Assembly: GCA_041649015.1 (NCBI GenBank)
Contig: JBAZNU010000003.1
Span: 248,001 to 312,000 of the forward strand
Source of the DNA: Ignavibacteria bacterium
GTDB lineage: Bacteria > Bacteroidota > Ignavibacteria > Tepidaquicellales > Tepidaquicellaceae
DNA: 64,000 nt
Direction: 5' to 3'
Both the position numbers and the translations under genes were made by a program. The stretch's first letter is position 1, and each line of letters opens with the position of its first letter. Below are positions 53,132 to 61,955 of this stretch, one piece after another. A model generated the notes under the pieces. That model saw only the letters and a program-made list of their open reading frames with translations. It ran no database searches and was not told where the DNA came from.

Positions 53132-54850
53132 CTACATATCATTTTCAAGTGTCGATGTATCACCTATTTCTTCTCCCCATTCCTTCGCTCTCAGCAGCCT
53201 TCTCATTATCTTTCCGCTTCTTGTCTTGGGCAGTGAATCAACAAATTCAATTTCCTGAGGCATTGCAAGTGCCGATAATTTCTTCCTTACGAAATTCATT
53301 ATTTCAAGTTCAAGCATCTTGCTCGGTTCGTTACCCGGTTTTAAAGCTATAAAGGCTTTCACTACTTCCATGTTCACAGGATCTGGTTTACCAACAACAG
53401 CCGACTCCGCTACCGCGGGATGTTCAAGCAGTGCCGATTCAATCTCAAATGGACCTACAAGATGTCCCGCAGTGTTTATGACATCATCGTCTCTTCCTAC
53501 GAACCAGAAGTACCCGTCTTCGTCAATGCTTGCTCTGTCTCCGCAGAGATACCAGCCGTTCTTAAACTTGCTCTTGTATGTTTCTTCATTGTTCCAGTAT
53601 GTTCTTATCATTGAAGGCCATCCGGGTTCAATTGCTATCATCCCGACTATTCCCTTTTTCTCAATAGGCAGAAATGTCCTTAAATCAACAACTGTTCCTT
53701 TTATTCCCGGAAATGGTTTCCCCATCGAACCGGGTTTAATCTTCATTCCCGGATAGTTACTTACCATAATACTACCTGTTTCTGTCTGCCAGAATGTATC
53801 ATGAAACATCATTCCGAATGCTTCCTGCGACCATAAAACCGCCTCTGCATTCAAAGGCTCGCCTACGCTTGCTAAATGTCTAAGTGACGATAAATCATAT
53901 TTCTTCACAACTGCTGTTCCTTCTTTCATCAACGAACGTATTGCTGTTGGTGCCGAATACCAGACTGTTACCTTCTGCTTTTCAGCAAACCTGTACCAGT
54001 TGTCAGCCGTGAAACCTATTTCGGTCACGACCTGCGTTACGCCGTTTGACCATGGACCTATTATCCCGTACGATGTTCCTGTAACCCATCCCGGGTCTGC
54101 TGTACACCAGTATATATCATCATCTTTTAAATCAAGTACGTACTTTGATGAAATGTATTGGGATATCAGCGAATAATGAACATGCTGCGCTCCCTTTGGT
54201 TTTCCCGTTGTACCCGATGTGTAATGAAGTACGGACCTTGTCTCTGCCTTTGTCGGAAATATTTCAAAATCTTCTATCATCTTTTCTTTCTCAATGTTCA
54301 GCGCATACTCTCTTTCTCTTAATGGCTTGCTCCCATCATCATCTACCACTATTATATACTTCATATATGGCATCTTTTCAAGAATGTTTCTAACCTTCGG
54401 CAAATGTTTCTTCTGAGTAATTATTGCAGTCGTTTTTGCATCTTCTAATCTTGTTAAAAGTGATTCTGAGCCGAATGCCGAAAACAGAGGCTGAGCAATC
54501 GCACCAAGTTTAAGCACTCCTAAAAATCCAATATAAAGCTCGGGTATTTTGTCCATGAACAAACAGACTCTCTCGCCGTCTTTTACTCCTAAGTTCTTTA
54601 GAAAATTTGCTATCGTGTTCGAAATCAGTCGTATATCGTTAAACGTATATTTCTTCTCTTCGCACTTAGCATTTTCCCATATCAGTGCTAATTTGTCTGC
54701 ATTGCCTTTCTTGCAAATTCTGTCTGAACAGTACCAACCTATGTTGATAACGTCTCCATCTGTGTACTCTAATTCTTTCTTTGAGATTTCCCACGAAAAG
54801 GTTTTTACTTCCTCTTCATAAGTTTTCATGTTTGAGGGTTTTGTAGGCAT
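53132..54850 (-). CDS. acsA: Acyl-CoA/acetyl-CoA synthetase (AMP-forming)
   Basis: The 572-residue adenylating enzyme has the AMP-binding P-loop TSGTTGKPKGAQHVHYS, the A5 motif FWQTETGSIMVS, the A8 hinge GDRASIDEDGYFWFVGRDDD and the catalytic lysine in LPKTRSGKIMRR. The lengths and the TAGHLVGPFEIESALLEHP stretch match the Bacillus-type AcsA subgroup, which activates acetate or other short acids. It is the first gene of an operon with an ACP and an alpha-oxoamine synthase, so it may feed a longer or special acyl group to the carrier. Acetate is the default substrate by family. Confidence 0.83.
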   Translation of the reverse strand: MPTKPSNMKTYEEEVKTFSWEISKKELEYTDGDVINIGWYCSDRICKKGNADKLALIWENAKCEEKKYTFNDIRLISNTIANFLKNLGVKDGERVCLFMDKIPELYIGFLGVLKLGAIAQPLFSAFGSESLLTRLEDAKTTAIITQKKHLPKVRNILEKMPYMKYIIVVDDDGSKPLREREYALNIEKEKMIEDFEIFPTKAETRSVLHYTSGTTGKPKGAQHVHYSLISQYISSKYVLDLKDDDIYWCTADPGWVTGTSYGIIGPWSNGVTQVVTEIGFTADNWYRFAEKQKVTVWYSAPTAIRSLMKEGTAVVKKYDLSSLRHLASVGEPLNAEAVLWSQEAFGMMFHDTFWQTETGSIMVSNYPGMKIKPGSMGKPFPGIKGTVVDLRTFLPIEKKGIVGMIAIEPGWPSMIRTYWNNEETYKSKFKNGWYLCGDRASIDEDGYFWFVGRDDDVINTAGHLVGPFEIESALLEHPAVAESAVVGKPDPVNMEVVKAFIALKPGNEPSKMLELEIMNFVRKKLSALAMPQEIEFVDSLPKTRSGKIMRRLLRAKEWGEEIGDTSTLENDM

Positions 54851-55251
54851 TTTTTAATTCGTTTTATTTATAAATGTTGTATGTAATCTCAATAAAATCT
54901 GTGTTTACCTCTATCTTGCAGTCAGCATTTTTAATTAACATTATTTAATCAAATGGATTAATTATTGCAGAAGCAGGATATTTGAGTTTGTTAAAAAAAG
55001 TAAAACGGATTTTTCCATAAATAAGGTGTCACTTAAATTTACTCAAAATATATCAAATTTTGCGATAATTCTATTCATTTATTTTAAAATTTGATGTAAA
55101 AGAAAATACCCTTTATCAAATAAAGGGTATTCCAAAAACACCTTCCACTGAATATTTTTCAATCTTTCCATCTCTTTCTCGCGGGCAATAATATCCTCTC
55201 TAATTTGTGCAAATCTGCTCAATCCGTGTTTATCCGCGTTCTGTTACATCC
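54851..55251. other. Intergenic region between TonB receptor and ligase operon
   Basis: About 400 bases of AT-rich DNA. A hairpin at 55105-55131 ends the TonB receptor transcript from the right; the left part should carry the promoter of the ligase operon on the minus strand, but I could not fix its elements. No gene was found. Confidence 0.6.
55105..55131 (-). terminator. Terminator downstream of the TonB receptor
   Basis: AATACCCTTTAT pairs perfectly with ATAAAGGGTATT around CAA; on the minus strand it is followed by a T-rich run. It lies about 120 bases after the receptor stop. Confidence 0.75.
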
Positions 55252-57645
55252 CTACAACCCCACTTTAACATTCACATAAAAATTCCTCTCCGCAGCAGGT
55301 ATCCAGTATGGCGTCCCAGTCCAGTCAACACTTCCCGACGTTTCATACAATCTGTCAAAAATATTATTCACCTTCAGCGAAAACTCCAGACTGCTCAAGT
55401 ACCCCTTTAGCTTCTTATCCTTCACCGACCCCATTACATCATACGATATCCCCGCATTAAAAACCGTATAAGCATTTATAAACTTATCAGCATACCCCGC
55501 GGTATTCCTTAATATTGGATTCTTCCGCTCGTTTTCCGAGTTATCCAGATACTGCTTGCCGATGTGCTGTGCCGTAACGTAAACGTTCAAGCCGAAATCC
55601 GTCATGTAATTCAACGACAGGTTTGCTATTATTGAAGGATTAAGCAGTATCTTATTCTCCGAATAATCATTTCCGTAAATAAGATTCCCGAGCGAATCAG
55701 AACCAAGTATTTCCTTGTAATCCTTAAAATAATTATCTGATAAATTTATGTTACCCGTTAAATATAAGTTCTTTAAAAGATTTGAACTCGCAAAATTAAC
55801 AAACGGTCGAAGTTCAAAATCAAACTCTATCCCCTGATGAACCGATTTACCCGCGTTCCCGTTAATCGGCTGTCCTACGTTGTCAAGTTGTCCATTGCTT
55901 ACTATTTCATTGCTGAAATTCATCATGTAAAGATTCAGATTAGCTTTCAATACGTTTGATGTATATCCCGCTCCGAGTTCGTAACTCAGCATCTCCTCCG
56001 GCTTAACGTATGGGTCTTCATATATGTTGTTTAATGTGTCAATTACCCTGAAATTCGGCTTGGAGTAAGGGTCTTCAGCGTTGTATATATCCTTCAGTCT
56101 CGGCTCTCTATTAGCCATTGAAAAATTACCGAACACTCTGAAGTTATCATCAATGTTATAGTTAAGTCCTGCTCTCGGAGTAAGAAAGTTGTAATCTACA
56201 TTAAATTCATAGGGCTTGTACTTGTCATTTGCAATGCTATATCTGTGATAAGCAAACTGCAGTCCTAACATTCCCGTCAATTTCGGGGTTATATGATATA
56301 CCTCGTTTGCAAAAACTGAAAACGTATTCTTCTTTCCTTCATAGTAGTAGTATTGATAATTATCGGGAGTACCCTGAGGCAGTGCGCTTCCGTATGTTAT
56401 TTCTCCGTAATGTTCCGAATTGTGAATTCTTGCCTCGCCGCCTATTACAAGCGTTCCTTTCTCGCCATTATGTTTTATCTGAACTTTTGGATACCATCCG
56501 TAATCATTGTTGTTTACATATAAATTAGTTACCAAATCCGATTTGTCAATCACGTAGCCCTTCCCCGGCTCTATATAAAGCGTACCGTCTGGATTTCTTC
56601 TGTAATATGATGAATTATAAACACTCGAATCACTCGTAAAGAAAGGATTTAATCTGAAATAAGAAAAATCATATCCGTAATAAACAGGATAATTCGTAAT
56701 AAAGTATCCTTCACCCCTTATGTAACTCAGCGTATTAGAAATCATCACATTCTTTGATGGCTGTGTGTTAAAAACAAGTTCATAATGCGGCTGAAAATAG
56801 TTGTCCGTCTCATTGTCAAAATTCAGGAAGTTGTACCTGCGGTCCTTTCTTGCGTCACCCGTTATCTTTCCGTCGAGATAATCTTTTGTTACTCCCAAAT
56901 ATGCAAGATGATTCTTTATTGGACTTCCATACGCATTGAATTTCAAAACTGAGTTAGAACCGAATGTCTTTCCCGCACTCAGAAAAAATGACCAATGGTC
57001 TGACCATGATAAATCCCTGTAACCGTCGCTCTGAGTCTTTGAAAGCTTGCTATAAAAACCAAATCCCGACTCAGTCAGCCCCGAAGAATATTCCATCGAA
57101 TACCTTTTTGAGTTATAATCCCCGTAACCCGCACTGAAATTTATAAACTTCTTATCAAAATAGTTTATCGTTTGCAAATTTATAACCCCGCCTATTCCCG
57201 ACGTTCCGTAAAGTGCCGTTCCTATTCCTCTCTGTATCTGTATGTTCTCAATGGATGAAGTTATATCGGCTAAATCAACCCAGTAAACCTGATGGTCTTC
57301 TGCGTCATTCTGAGGAACTCCGTTTGTTAGTATAGCAACCCTTCTCTGGTCGAATCCTCTTATCGAAAAGTAGGAATATCCCACTGAAGCTCCCGATTCC
57401 GAATAAGCATTTACGCTCGTGTTACCGTTTAAGAACATCGGCAAATCCTGCATCCAGAATCTCTCTTCTATTTTCTCTCTCCCGATATTCTGAAATGTAA
57501 TAGGTGTCTCACGCTCCACTCCAAGCAATGCATTCACCTCAATCGTTTCAGTCTTGTACTTTGATGTATCCGATTCATCAGACTGTGAATATGAAACGGA
57601 ATTCAGGAATATAAATCCTGTCAACATCATTAATAACTTTTTCAT
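55252..57645 (-). CDS. TonB-dependent receptor, probably for thiamine or a precursor
   Basis: The ATG at 57645 is chosen because it begins the signal peptide KKLLMMLTGFIFLNSVSYSQ; a longer frame back to 57717 would run into the riboswitch. The 797-residue protein has a plug domain (about 25-150, with FSIRGFDQRRVAILTNGVPQ and IQRGIGTALYGTSGIGGVIN) and a 22-stranded barrel ending NFYVNVKVGL. There is no N-terminal carboxypeptidase-like domain. A TPP riboswitch directly upstream shows that thiamine pyrophosphate controls it, so outer-membrane uptake of thiamine or its precursors is the likely role. Confidence 0.9.
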   Translation of the reverse strand: MKKLLMMLTGFIFLNSVSYSQSDESDTSKYKTETIEVNALLGVERETPITFQNIGREKIEERFWMQDLPMFLNGNTSVNAYSESGASVGYSYFSIRGFDQRRVAILTNGVPQNDAEDHQVYWVDLADITSSIENIQIQRGIGTALYGTSGIGGVINLQTINYFDKKFINFSAGYGDYNSKRYSMEYSSGLTESGFGFYSKLSKTQSDGYRDLSWSDHWSFFLSAGKTFGSNSVLKFNAYGSPIKNHLAYLGVTKDYLDGKITGDARKDRRYNFLNFDNETDNYFQPHYELVFNTQPSKNVMISNTLSYIRGEGYFITNYPVYYGYDFSYFRLNPFFTSDSSVYNSSYYRRNPDGTLYIEPGKGYVIDKSDLVTNLYVNNNDYGWYPKVQIKHNGEKGTLVIGGEARIHNSEHYGEITYGSALPQGTPDNYQYYYYEGKKNTFSVFANEVYHITPKLTGMLGLQFAYHRYSIANDKYKPYEFNVDYNFLTPRAGLNYNIDDNFRVFGNFSMANREPRLKDIYNAEDPYSKPNFRVIDTLNNIYEDPYVKPEEMLSYELGAGYTSNVLKANLNLYMMNFSNEIVSNGQLDNVGQPINGNAGKSVHQGIEFDFELRPFVNFASSNLLKNLYLTGNINLSDNYFKDYKEILGSDSLGNLIYGNDYSENKILLNPSIIANLSLNYMTDFGLNVYVTAQHIGKQYLDNSENERKNPILRNTAGYADKFINAYTVFNAGISYDVMGSVKDKKLKGYLSSLEFSLKVNNIFDRLYETSGSVDWTGTPYWIPAAERNFYVNVKVGL

Positions 57646-57726
57646 TTTAAATTTCCATAAATAAAAAACGCTTAAACCTTTTCCGAACCTGATAAAGTGA
57701 AAAAATTTAAGCGTCAAAATCCGTAG

Positions 57727-57815
57727 TAATTTCCTACGCCGGCATTATCCGTCAGGTTCTAAGGGTTTATTCTCAGCATCCCTGCTTTTAGCAGGGCAGC
57801 ACCCCAATACTCTAT
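57727..57815 (-). promoter_or_regulatory. Thiamine pyrophosphate riboswitch
   Basis: On the minus strand the THI-box elements appear in order: GGGGTGC, the P3 stem CCCTGC...GCAGGG, GCTGAGA, ACCCTTAGAACCTGA, GGATAATGCCGGCGTAGGAA. All the conserved TPP-sensing residues (CUGAGA, ACCUGA, GGNUAAUNCC, GCGNAGGRA) are there. It lies about 80 bases before the TonB receptor start codon, so TPP should repress the receptor when bound. Confidence 0.95.
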
Positions 57816-57954
57816 TCTAAAGAACTATTACAAACTTATATATATTGAACAATATTTGCAAGTCTTGAAATATGAAATCATTTTCTACTTTCCCTTATTT
57901 ATGATTATTAAAAATCCCGTCATGAGGTAAGATATGATAAAAGAATTAGTTATT

Positions 57955-58500
57955 TTAGATTACCTTTATGTCAGCAAAAATATCTTTGGGCTTATTTTTT
58001 AAGTAATCTTTTATTAAAGATTGTATTTTGTCATAATCTGCATTTATATCTTTAAATTCATTTTCGTGTTTCAACCATACATCATTTATACGTTTACTGT
58101 CAATATCATATCTAAGTCGGGTTTCAAATTCATCCATAAATTTATCATTATGTCTTAAATGTTCATAAATTATATGAAGGTTATCGTTCTCAACTTTATT
58201 AAGATATATCGATAGCATAGATAAATGCTTATTGTAAACATTGCTTGCAGAATTAACACTTTTGCCAGATAATATTTGTTTGCATTTTAAGTTCTCAATA
58301 ATCTGACGTATAATATCCTTTTTAAGTACAATTGTATACAAATTTCTTATCAACTCATTTCGCAAAGCTTTTTTAACCCTCCTTCTATGTAATATGTCAC
58401 GTATCAATCTAATAAAAACATTACCAACAATACCAACAACTACACCAATAAGAGCCCATACCCCATTATTTTCTATTATTTTATATATTAAATCCCACAT
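57955..58500 (-). CDS. Hypothetical protein with N-terminal transmembrane helix
   Basis: The 181-residue product has one hydrophobic helix at about residues 14-34 (WALIGVVVGIVGNVFIRLI), a basic stretch (HRRRVKKALRNELIRN) and a long charged, helical C-terminal part. No family is recognised. It has no clear operon partner: a TPP riboswitch region lies downstream and a T9SS gene upstream, both about 200 bases away. The codon use is ordinary for the window, but its AT-rich composition and lack of similarity leave some doubt. Confidence 0.55.
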   Translation of the reverse strand: MWDLIYKIIENNGVWALIGVVVGIVGNVFIRLIRDILHRRRVKKALRNELIRNLYTIVLKKDIIRQIIENLKCKQILSGKSVNSASNVYNKHLSMLSIYLNKVENDNLHIIYEHLRHNDKFMDEFETRLRYDIDSKRINDVWLKHENEFKDINADYDKIQSLIKDYLKNKPKDIFADIKVI

Positions 58501-58716
58501 ATATTTTATTTTTCTCTTTTTCTAATTATATTTTATTACTTTGCATAAGTTTCCTTTATTGTATCAATTACTTGCTTGCCATTATAATAAAATACCTAAT
58601 AAGTTATCTTTGTTATAATTATTATTTATTTACAAACTTAACAGTTTTAAGGTGTAAAACAAGTCTTGATTTTGGATATGATTTTTTAAATAATTTTCAG
58701 ATAATATCATTAGATA

Positions 58717-60831
58717 CTATTTTATCATCAACATTTTTCTTGTCTGGGTATATCCGCTGGTTATCAATTTATAAAAATAAACACCGCTTGTTAGTTGTGA
58801 ACCATCAAAAGATACTTCATACACTCCAAGCTTAAGAGATTCATTCACGAGAGTTTGTACTTCGCTGCCCATCACGTCATACACTTTCAATACAACATTG
58901 TCATTCTCGTGAAAGCGGGAATCCATGGCGACATCAAATTTTATTTTCGTTGTCGAATTAAACGGGTTCGGATAGTTCTGAGATAATGAAAACGATGAAG
59001 GTATTTCAGTTGATATTTGAGTAATACCTATAGTTTCGGTATAAGTGCGTCTCCATACGGAATAAGAATTTGTTCCTGCTAATAGATAATTGTTTGTTTT
59101 TAATAAAGCATTTACATTAGGAATACAATCGAAACCTTGGTTTTTATTAAACCAATTTACGCCAACATCAGATGATAGATATACACCACTATCTGTTCCT
59201 GCGATAATATTATTATCGAGTGTTAAAAGTGAATGAATATATCTATTATTCAATCCAATTGGGTACCAACTTTCACCATTATTTGATGTGAGATAAACAC
59301 CCCTTTGATTAGAAGTTAAATCTACTGTGCCTGCAATAATGTTATTTCCGAATGTCGCAAGCGGAGAAACAGATTTATTATTTAGACCAATTTGAGACCA
59401 ATTTATGCCGTTGTTCGTGGAAAAATATACTCCACCCGTACTATTACCAAAAACATATGTTCCTGCATATATATTATTTCCGTTTATCATAATACATGTG
59501 ACGGGTTTATTAGTTAACCCCGTTTGAATCCAATCAGAGCCATTATTAATTGAAATATAGACGCCGCCCACACCAGATGGAACATTGTCTACTCCTGCAA
59601 AAATACTATTTCCAAGTGCAGCAAGAGATGTTATATAAAGATTATTTAAACCAGTCTGAGCCCAAGTAAAACCTTCATTTGTTGATCGATAAATACCTTT
59701 TTGAGTAGAATAACTTGTTGCTCCTGCAAAGATATTTGAGCCAAGTGTTAAAAGGGAGTGAACAGATTTATTGCTCAATGATGTCTGAGACCAAAAAGCG
59801 CCATCATTTTCTGATAGATAGATACCACTATATTCTGTCCCAGCAAAAATTTTATTACCAAGTTTCGTAAAAGACCTAACATCTAGTTTATTTAATGAAG
59901 TTAGAGACCAGCTAATACCGTTATTATTAGAGATGTAAATGCCGCCGTAATTATCAACCCCAGCAAATATATTATTTCCGTTAACAACTAAGGAACGAAC
60001 CGATTTATTTATTATTGTAGATTGTATCCAACTCATTCCATTATCAGTCGATCTATAGATGCCGCCCGAACCAATTGGATTATCGTAAACTCCTGCAAAA
60101 ATACTATTTTCGTAAACAGCAAAAGCGCAAACCGTATTATTAGTTAATGAAGATTGAGACCAATTATTTCCATTATTACTTGATACATAAATACCACCTG
60201 TACCGGATGGGTTGTTTAATGCTCCCGCAAATATTTTGTTATCAAGTGATATGAAAGCATAAATTTTTTGGCAATTTAATGCAGTATGAGACCAGTTAAT
60301 TCCGTTATTCGTGGAGAGATAAATGCCGCCAAAATGATCCGTTCCGGCATAGATATTATTTCCGTATATCGCCAGTGCAGTAACATGTTTATTTTTTAAT
60401 CCAAATTGAGACCAACTGATTCCGCTGTTAGTTGATATAAAAACGCCACTATCTGTTCCAGCATAAATTTTGTTTCCGTTAACGGTAAAAGCCTCAACTA
60501 TATTAATATTTAAAGAAGATTGGGACCAACTATTACCATTATTTGAAGAGAAATAAATTTGTGATGATCCGGCAAATATATTATTGCCGAGTGCAGCGAG
60601 TGAATTAATAGATTTGTTGTTAAAAGTGGTCTGTGTCCACGAAGAACCATTATTTGTTGAGATAAAGACACCTTCATTATTTATCCCGGCAAATATGTTA
60701 TTTCCGAGTGTTGTAAGGGAATAAACATGTTCACAACCGTATAATCCATCACTCTGCAACCATTGTGCATTAGCTTTAAAATTCATCGAAACAAAAATAA
60801 AAACGAGTAAAATAGAAATTGTTTTATTCAT
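58717..60831 (-). CDS. Secreted 14-repeat propeller protein with T9SS sorting domain
   Basis: The 704-residue product has a signal peptide (TISILLVFIFVSMNFKANAQ). It has 14 repeats of about 43 residues, each with a core like LAALGNNIFAGTDNGGIYLS followed by TNNGxxWSQTSLNNKSV, that is N-N-x-x-A-G and Asp-box-like elements, so one or two beta-propellers. The C terminus is a T9SS type A sorting domain (FSLSQNYPNPFNSTTKIKFD). Between the first and second strand of that domain the frame reads MDSRFHENDN, encoded by a palindromic repeat at 58901-58926 that other copies of the domain lack. Surface adhesion or structure is likely; no enzymatic motif was seen. Confidence 0.88.
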   Translation of the reverse strand: MNKTISILLVFIFVSMNFKANAQWLQSDGLYGCEHVYSLTTLGNNIFAGINNEGVFISTNNGSSWTQTTFNNKSINSLAALGNNIFAGSSQIYFSSNNGNSWSQSSLNINIVEAFTVNGNKIYAGTDSGVFISTNSGISWSQFGLKNKHVTALAIYGNNIYAGTDHFGGIYLSTNNGINWSHTALNCQKIYAFISLDNKIFAGALNNPSGTGGIYVSSNNGNNWSQSSLTNNTVCAFAVYENSIFAGVYDNPIGSGGIYRSTDNGMSWIQSTIINKSVRSLVVNGNNIFAGVDNYGGIYISNNNGISWSLTSLNKLDVRSFTKLGNKIFAGTEYSGIYLSENDGAFWSQTSLSNKSVHSLLTLGSNIFAGATSYSTQKGIYRSTNEGFTWAQTGLNNLYITSLAALGNSIFAGVDNVPSGVGGVYISINNGSDWIQTGLTNKPVTCIMINGNNIYAGTYVFGNSTGGVYFSTNNGINWSQIGLNNKSVSPLATFGNNIIAGTVDLTSNQRGVYLTSNNGESWYPIGLNNRYIHSLLTLDNNIIAGTDSGVYLSSDVGVNWFNKNQGFDCIPNVNALLKTNNYLLAGTNSYSVWRRTYTETIGITQISTEIPSSFSLSQNYPNPFNSTTKIKFDVAMDSRFHENDNVVLKVYDVMGSEVQTLVNESLKLGVYEVSFDGSQLTSGVYFYKLITSGYTQTRKMLMIK
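58901..58926 (-). repeat. REP-like palindrome translated inside a T9SS domain
   Basis: TGGATTCCCGC, then TTTCAC, then GAGAATGAC on the minus strand: an inverted repeat of the GATTCCC...GGGAATGAC family also found at 3740-3770 and 34366-34393. Here it is in frame and encodes MDSRFHEND in the sorting domain. Confidence 0.75.
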
Positions 60832-61248
60832 AGTCTAATAAGATTACTTTAGATTTTGTCATAAAAATATATTATGTGTAAGGTGCCTTCCCAGAAATCT
60901 TTTTGTCTAAATTTTGCACTTTTAGGTAGTTATTAAATTAAGAAAAAAAGTTATCTATTCTTATAAAGATAGTACTCTTTGGAAACATATAGAAAAAAAT
61001 TAATTTAATCAATTGAAAAAAATATATACTTGTATTGGCATCCATCATTTTTTTCACCTGTTCTCTAATTTAAATTTATAAGTGCGCTGAAAGTGCGCAT
61101 AAAGTGCGCATAATCTACGCATATTTTTGCCTTGCTTTAATTATGTGTTCTTTCTCTGCTCGTAGCAGACAGTAAATAACTGTACGGAAATTTTATCGCA
61201 TCACCAATTTATGTTGACAAATCAAATTTTAAAGACTAAATTACATTT
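60832..61248. other. AT-rich intergenic region with GTGCGC repeats
   Basis: About 400 bases with no gene. At 61079-61124 the word AAGTGCGC(A/T) recurs three times at about 12-base spacing (AAGTGCGCTGA, AAGTGCGCATA, AAGTGCGCATA) and then degenerates. The function is not known. Confidence 0.6.
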
Positions 61249-61388
61249 GAACCGGTTGACTGCGACGTAGCCTTTTAGGCATTGTGACGCTTTAGCGATC
61301 ACCTGGAGCACGACTCCTACTCTTTAAAGAGTAATTATTGTCTCCCCTTTAGGGTTGAGACTTTTACTGCAGTCCCGGTTCATTTTTT
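61249..61388 (+). ncRNA. Five-hairpin structured RNA of unknown class
   Basis: GAACCGG (61249-61255) pairs with CCGGTTC (61375-61381), and after a TT bulge GACTGC (61258-61263) pairs with GCAGTC (61369-61374), a 13-bp closing stem. Inside are five hairpins: 61270-61280 (GCC/GGC), 61284-61302 (GTGACGC/GCGATCAC, loop TTTA), 61305-61317 (GGAG/CTCC), 61318-61333 (TACTCT/AGAGTA) and 61340-61361 (GTCTCCCC/GGGTTGAGAC, loop TTTA). A T6 run follows the closing stem (61383-61388), so it may terminate itself. It lies 92 bases before a globin gene. It does not match a class I know; a cis-regulator or independent small RNA are both possible. Confidence 0.7.
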
Positions 61389-61480
61389 GTCCCTGAATTA
61401 CCTTTTCTCTTAATCTTTATCTCTAAATTTCATATTTTGTTTATCTAATAAAACTATTAATACTATAAGGAATAATAAAA

Positions 61481-61900
61481 ATGGCAGAATGGGATATTTT
61501 ATCCAAAGAAGATATAAAACTTATTCAGGATTCTTTCGGCAAGCTCTCTGACAAATATCAGGAAACAGGCGATATCCTTTACAAGCATCTTTTTGAAACT
61601 TCACCTGAGGTCACAAAAATATTCAAAGGCGATATGAGCGAACAGGCGAGAACATTCATGAGGATGATTAAAACAGTCGTTGAAGGTCTTAATAATATTC
61701 ACATTATAATGCCCGCTATACAAAGTATGGGCAGCAGGCATGTTGACTATGGTGTAGCACCCGAACAATATTCCAACTTTAAGAAATCGTTAATGTTTGC
61801 ATTCGATAAAGTTCTGGGTAAAGATTTTGATGAAAAGACTAAAGACGCATGGAGCAGGCTCTACGATGTTCTTCAGGATTTAATGAAAAGTAACAACTGA
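61481..61900 (+). CDS. Single-domain globin
   Basis: The 139-residue protein has the myoglobin-like eight-helix layout. The proximal heme ligand is His87 in MGSRHVDYGVAPEQY, the usual F8 context in bacterial single-domain globins. The start is an ATG behind AAGGA. There is no attached reductase domain, so electrons would come from another protein. Roles in oxygen or nitric oxide binding are typical. It follows the structured RNA and is closed by a terminator. Confidence 0.87.
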   Translation: MAEWDILSKEDIKLIQDSFGKLSDKYQETGDILYKHLFETSPEVTKIFKGDMSEQARTFMRMIKTVVEGLNNIHIIMPAIQSMGSRHVDYGVAPEQYSNFKKSLMFAFDKVLGKDFDEKTKDAWSRLYDVLQDLMKSNN

Positions 61901-61918
61901 TTAATTCTAACACGAAAT

Positions 61919-61947
61919 AAAAAAGGGGCTTTGAAGCCCCTTTTCTG
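61919..61947. terminator. Bidirectional terminator between globin and DHOD-like genes
   Basis: AAAAGGGGCTT pairs perfectly with AAGCCCCTTTT around TG. It sits between two convergent genes and serves both. Confidence 0.88.
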
Positions 61948-61955
61948 TTTTAATA

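Noticed and set aside
58572..58835. 87-codon plus-strand frame overlapping the end of the T9SS gene
   Set aside because: Very AT-rich, no protein-like pattern, and its second half is the complement of the T9SS sorting domain.
61249..61388. A known RNA such as tRNA, 6S, SRP or tmRNA
   Set aside because: The five-hairpin layout lacks the anticodon/T-arm pattern, the long 6S bubble, the SRP GGAA/apical loops and the tmRNA alanine-tRNA ends.
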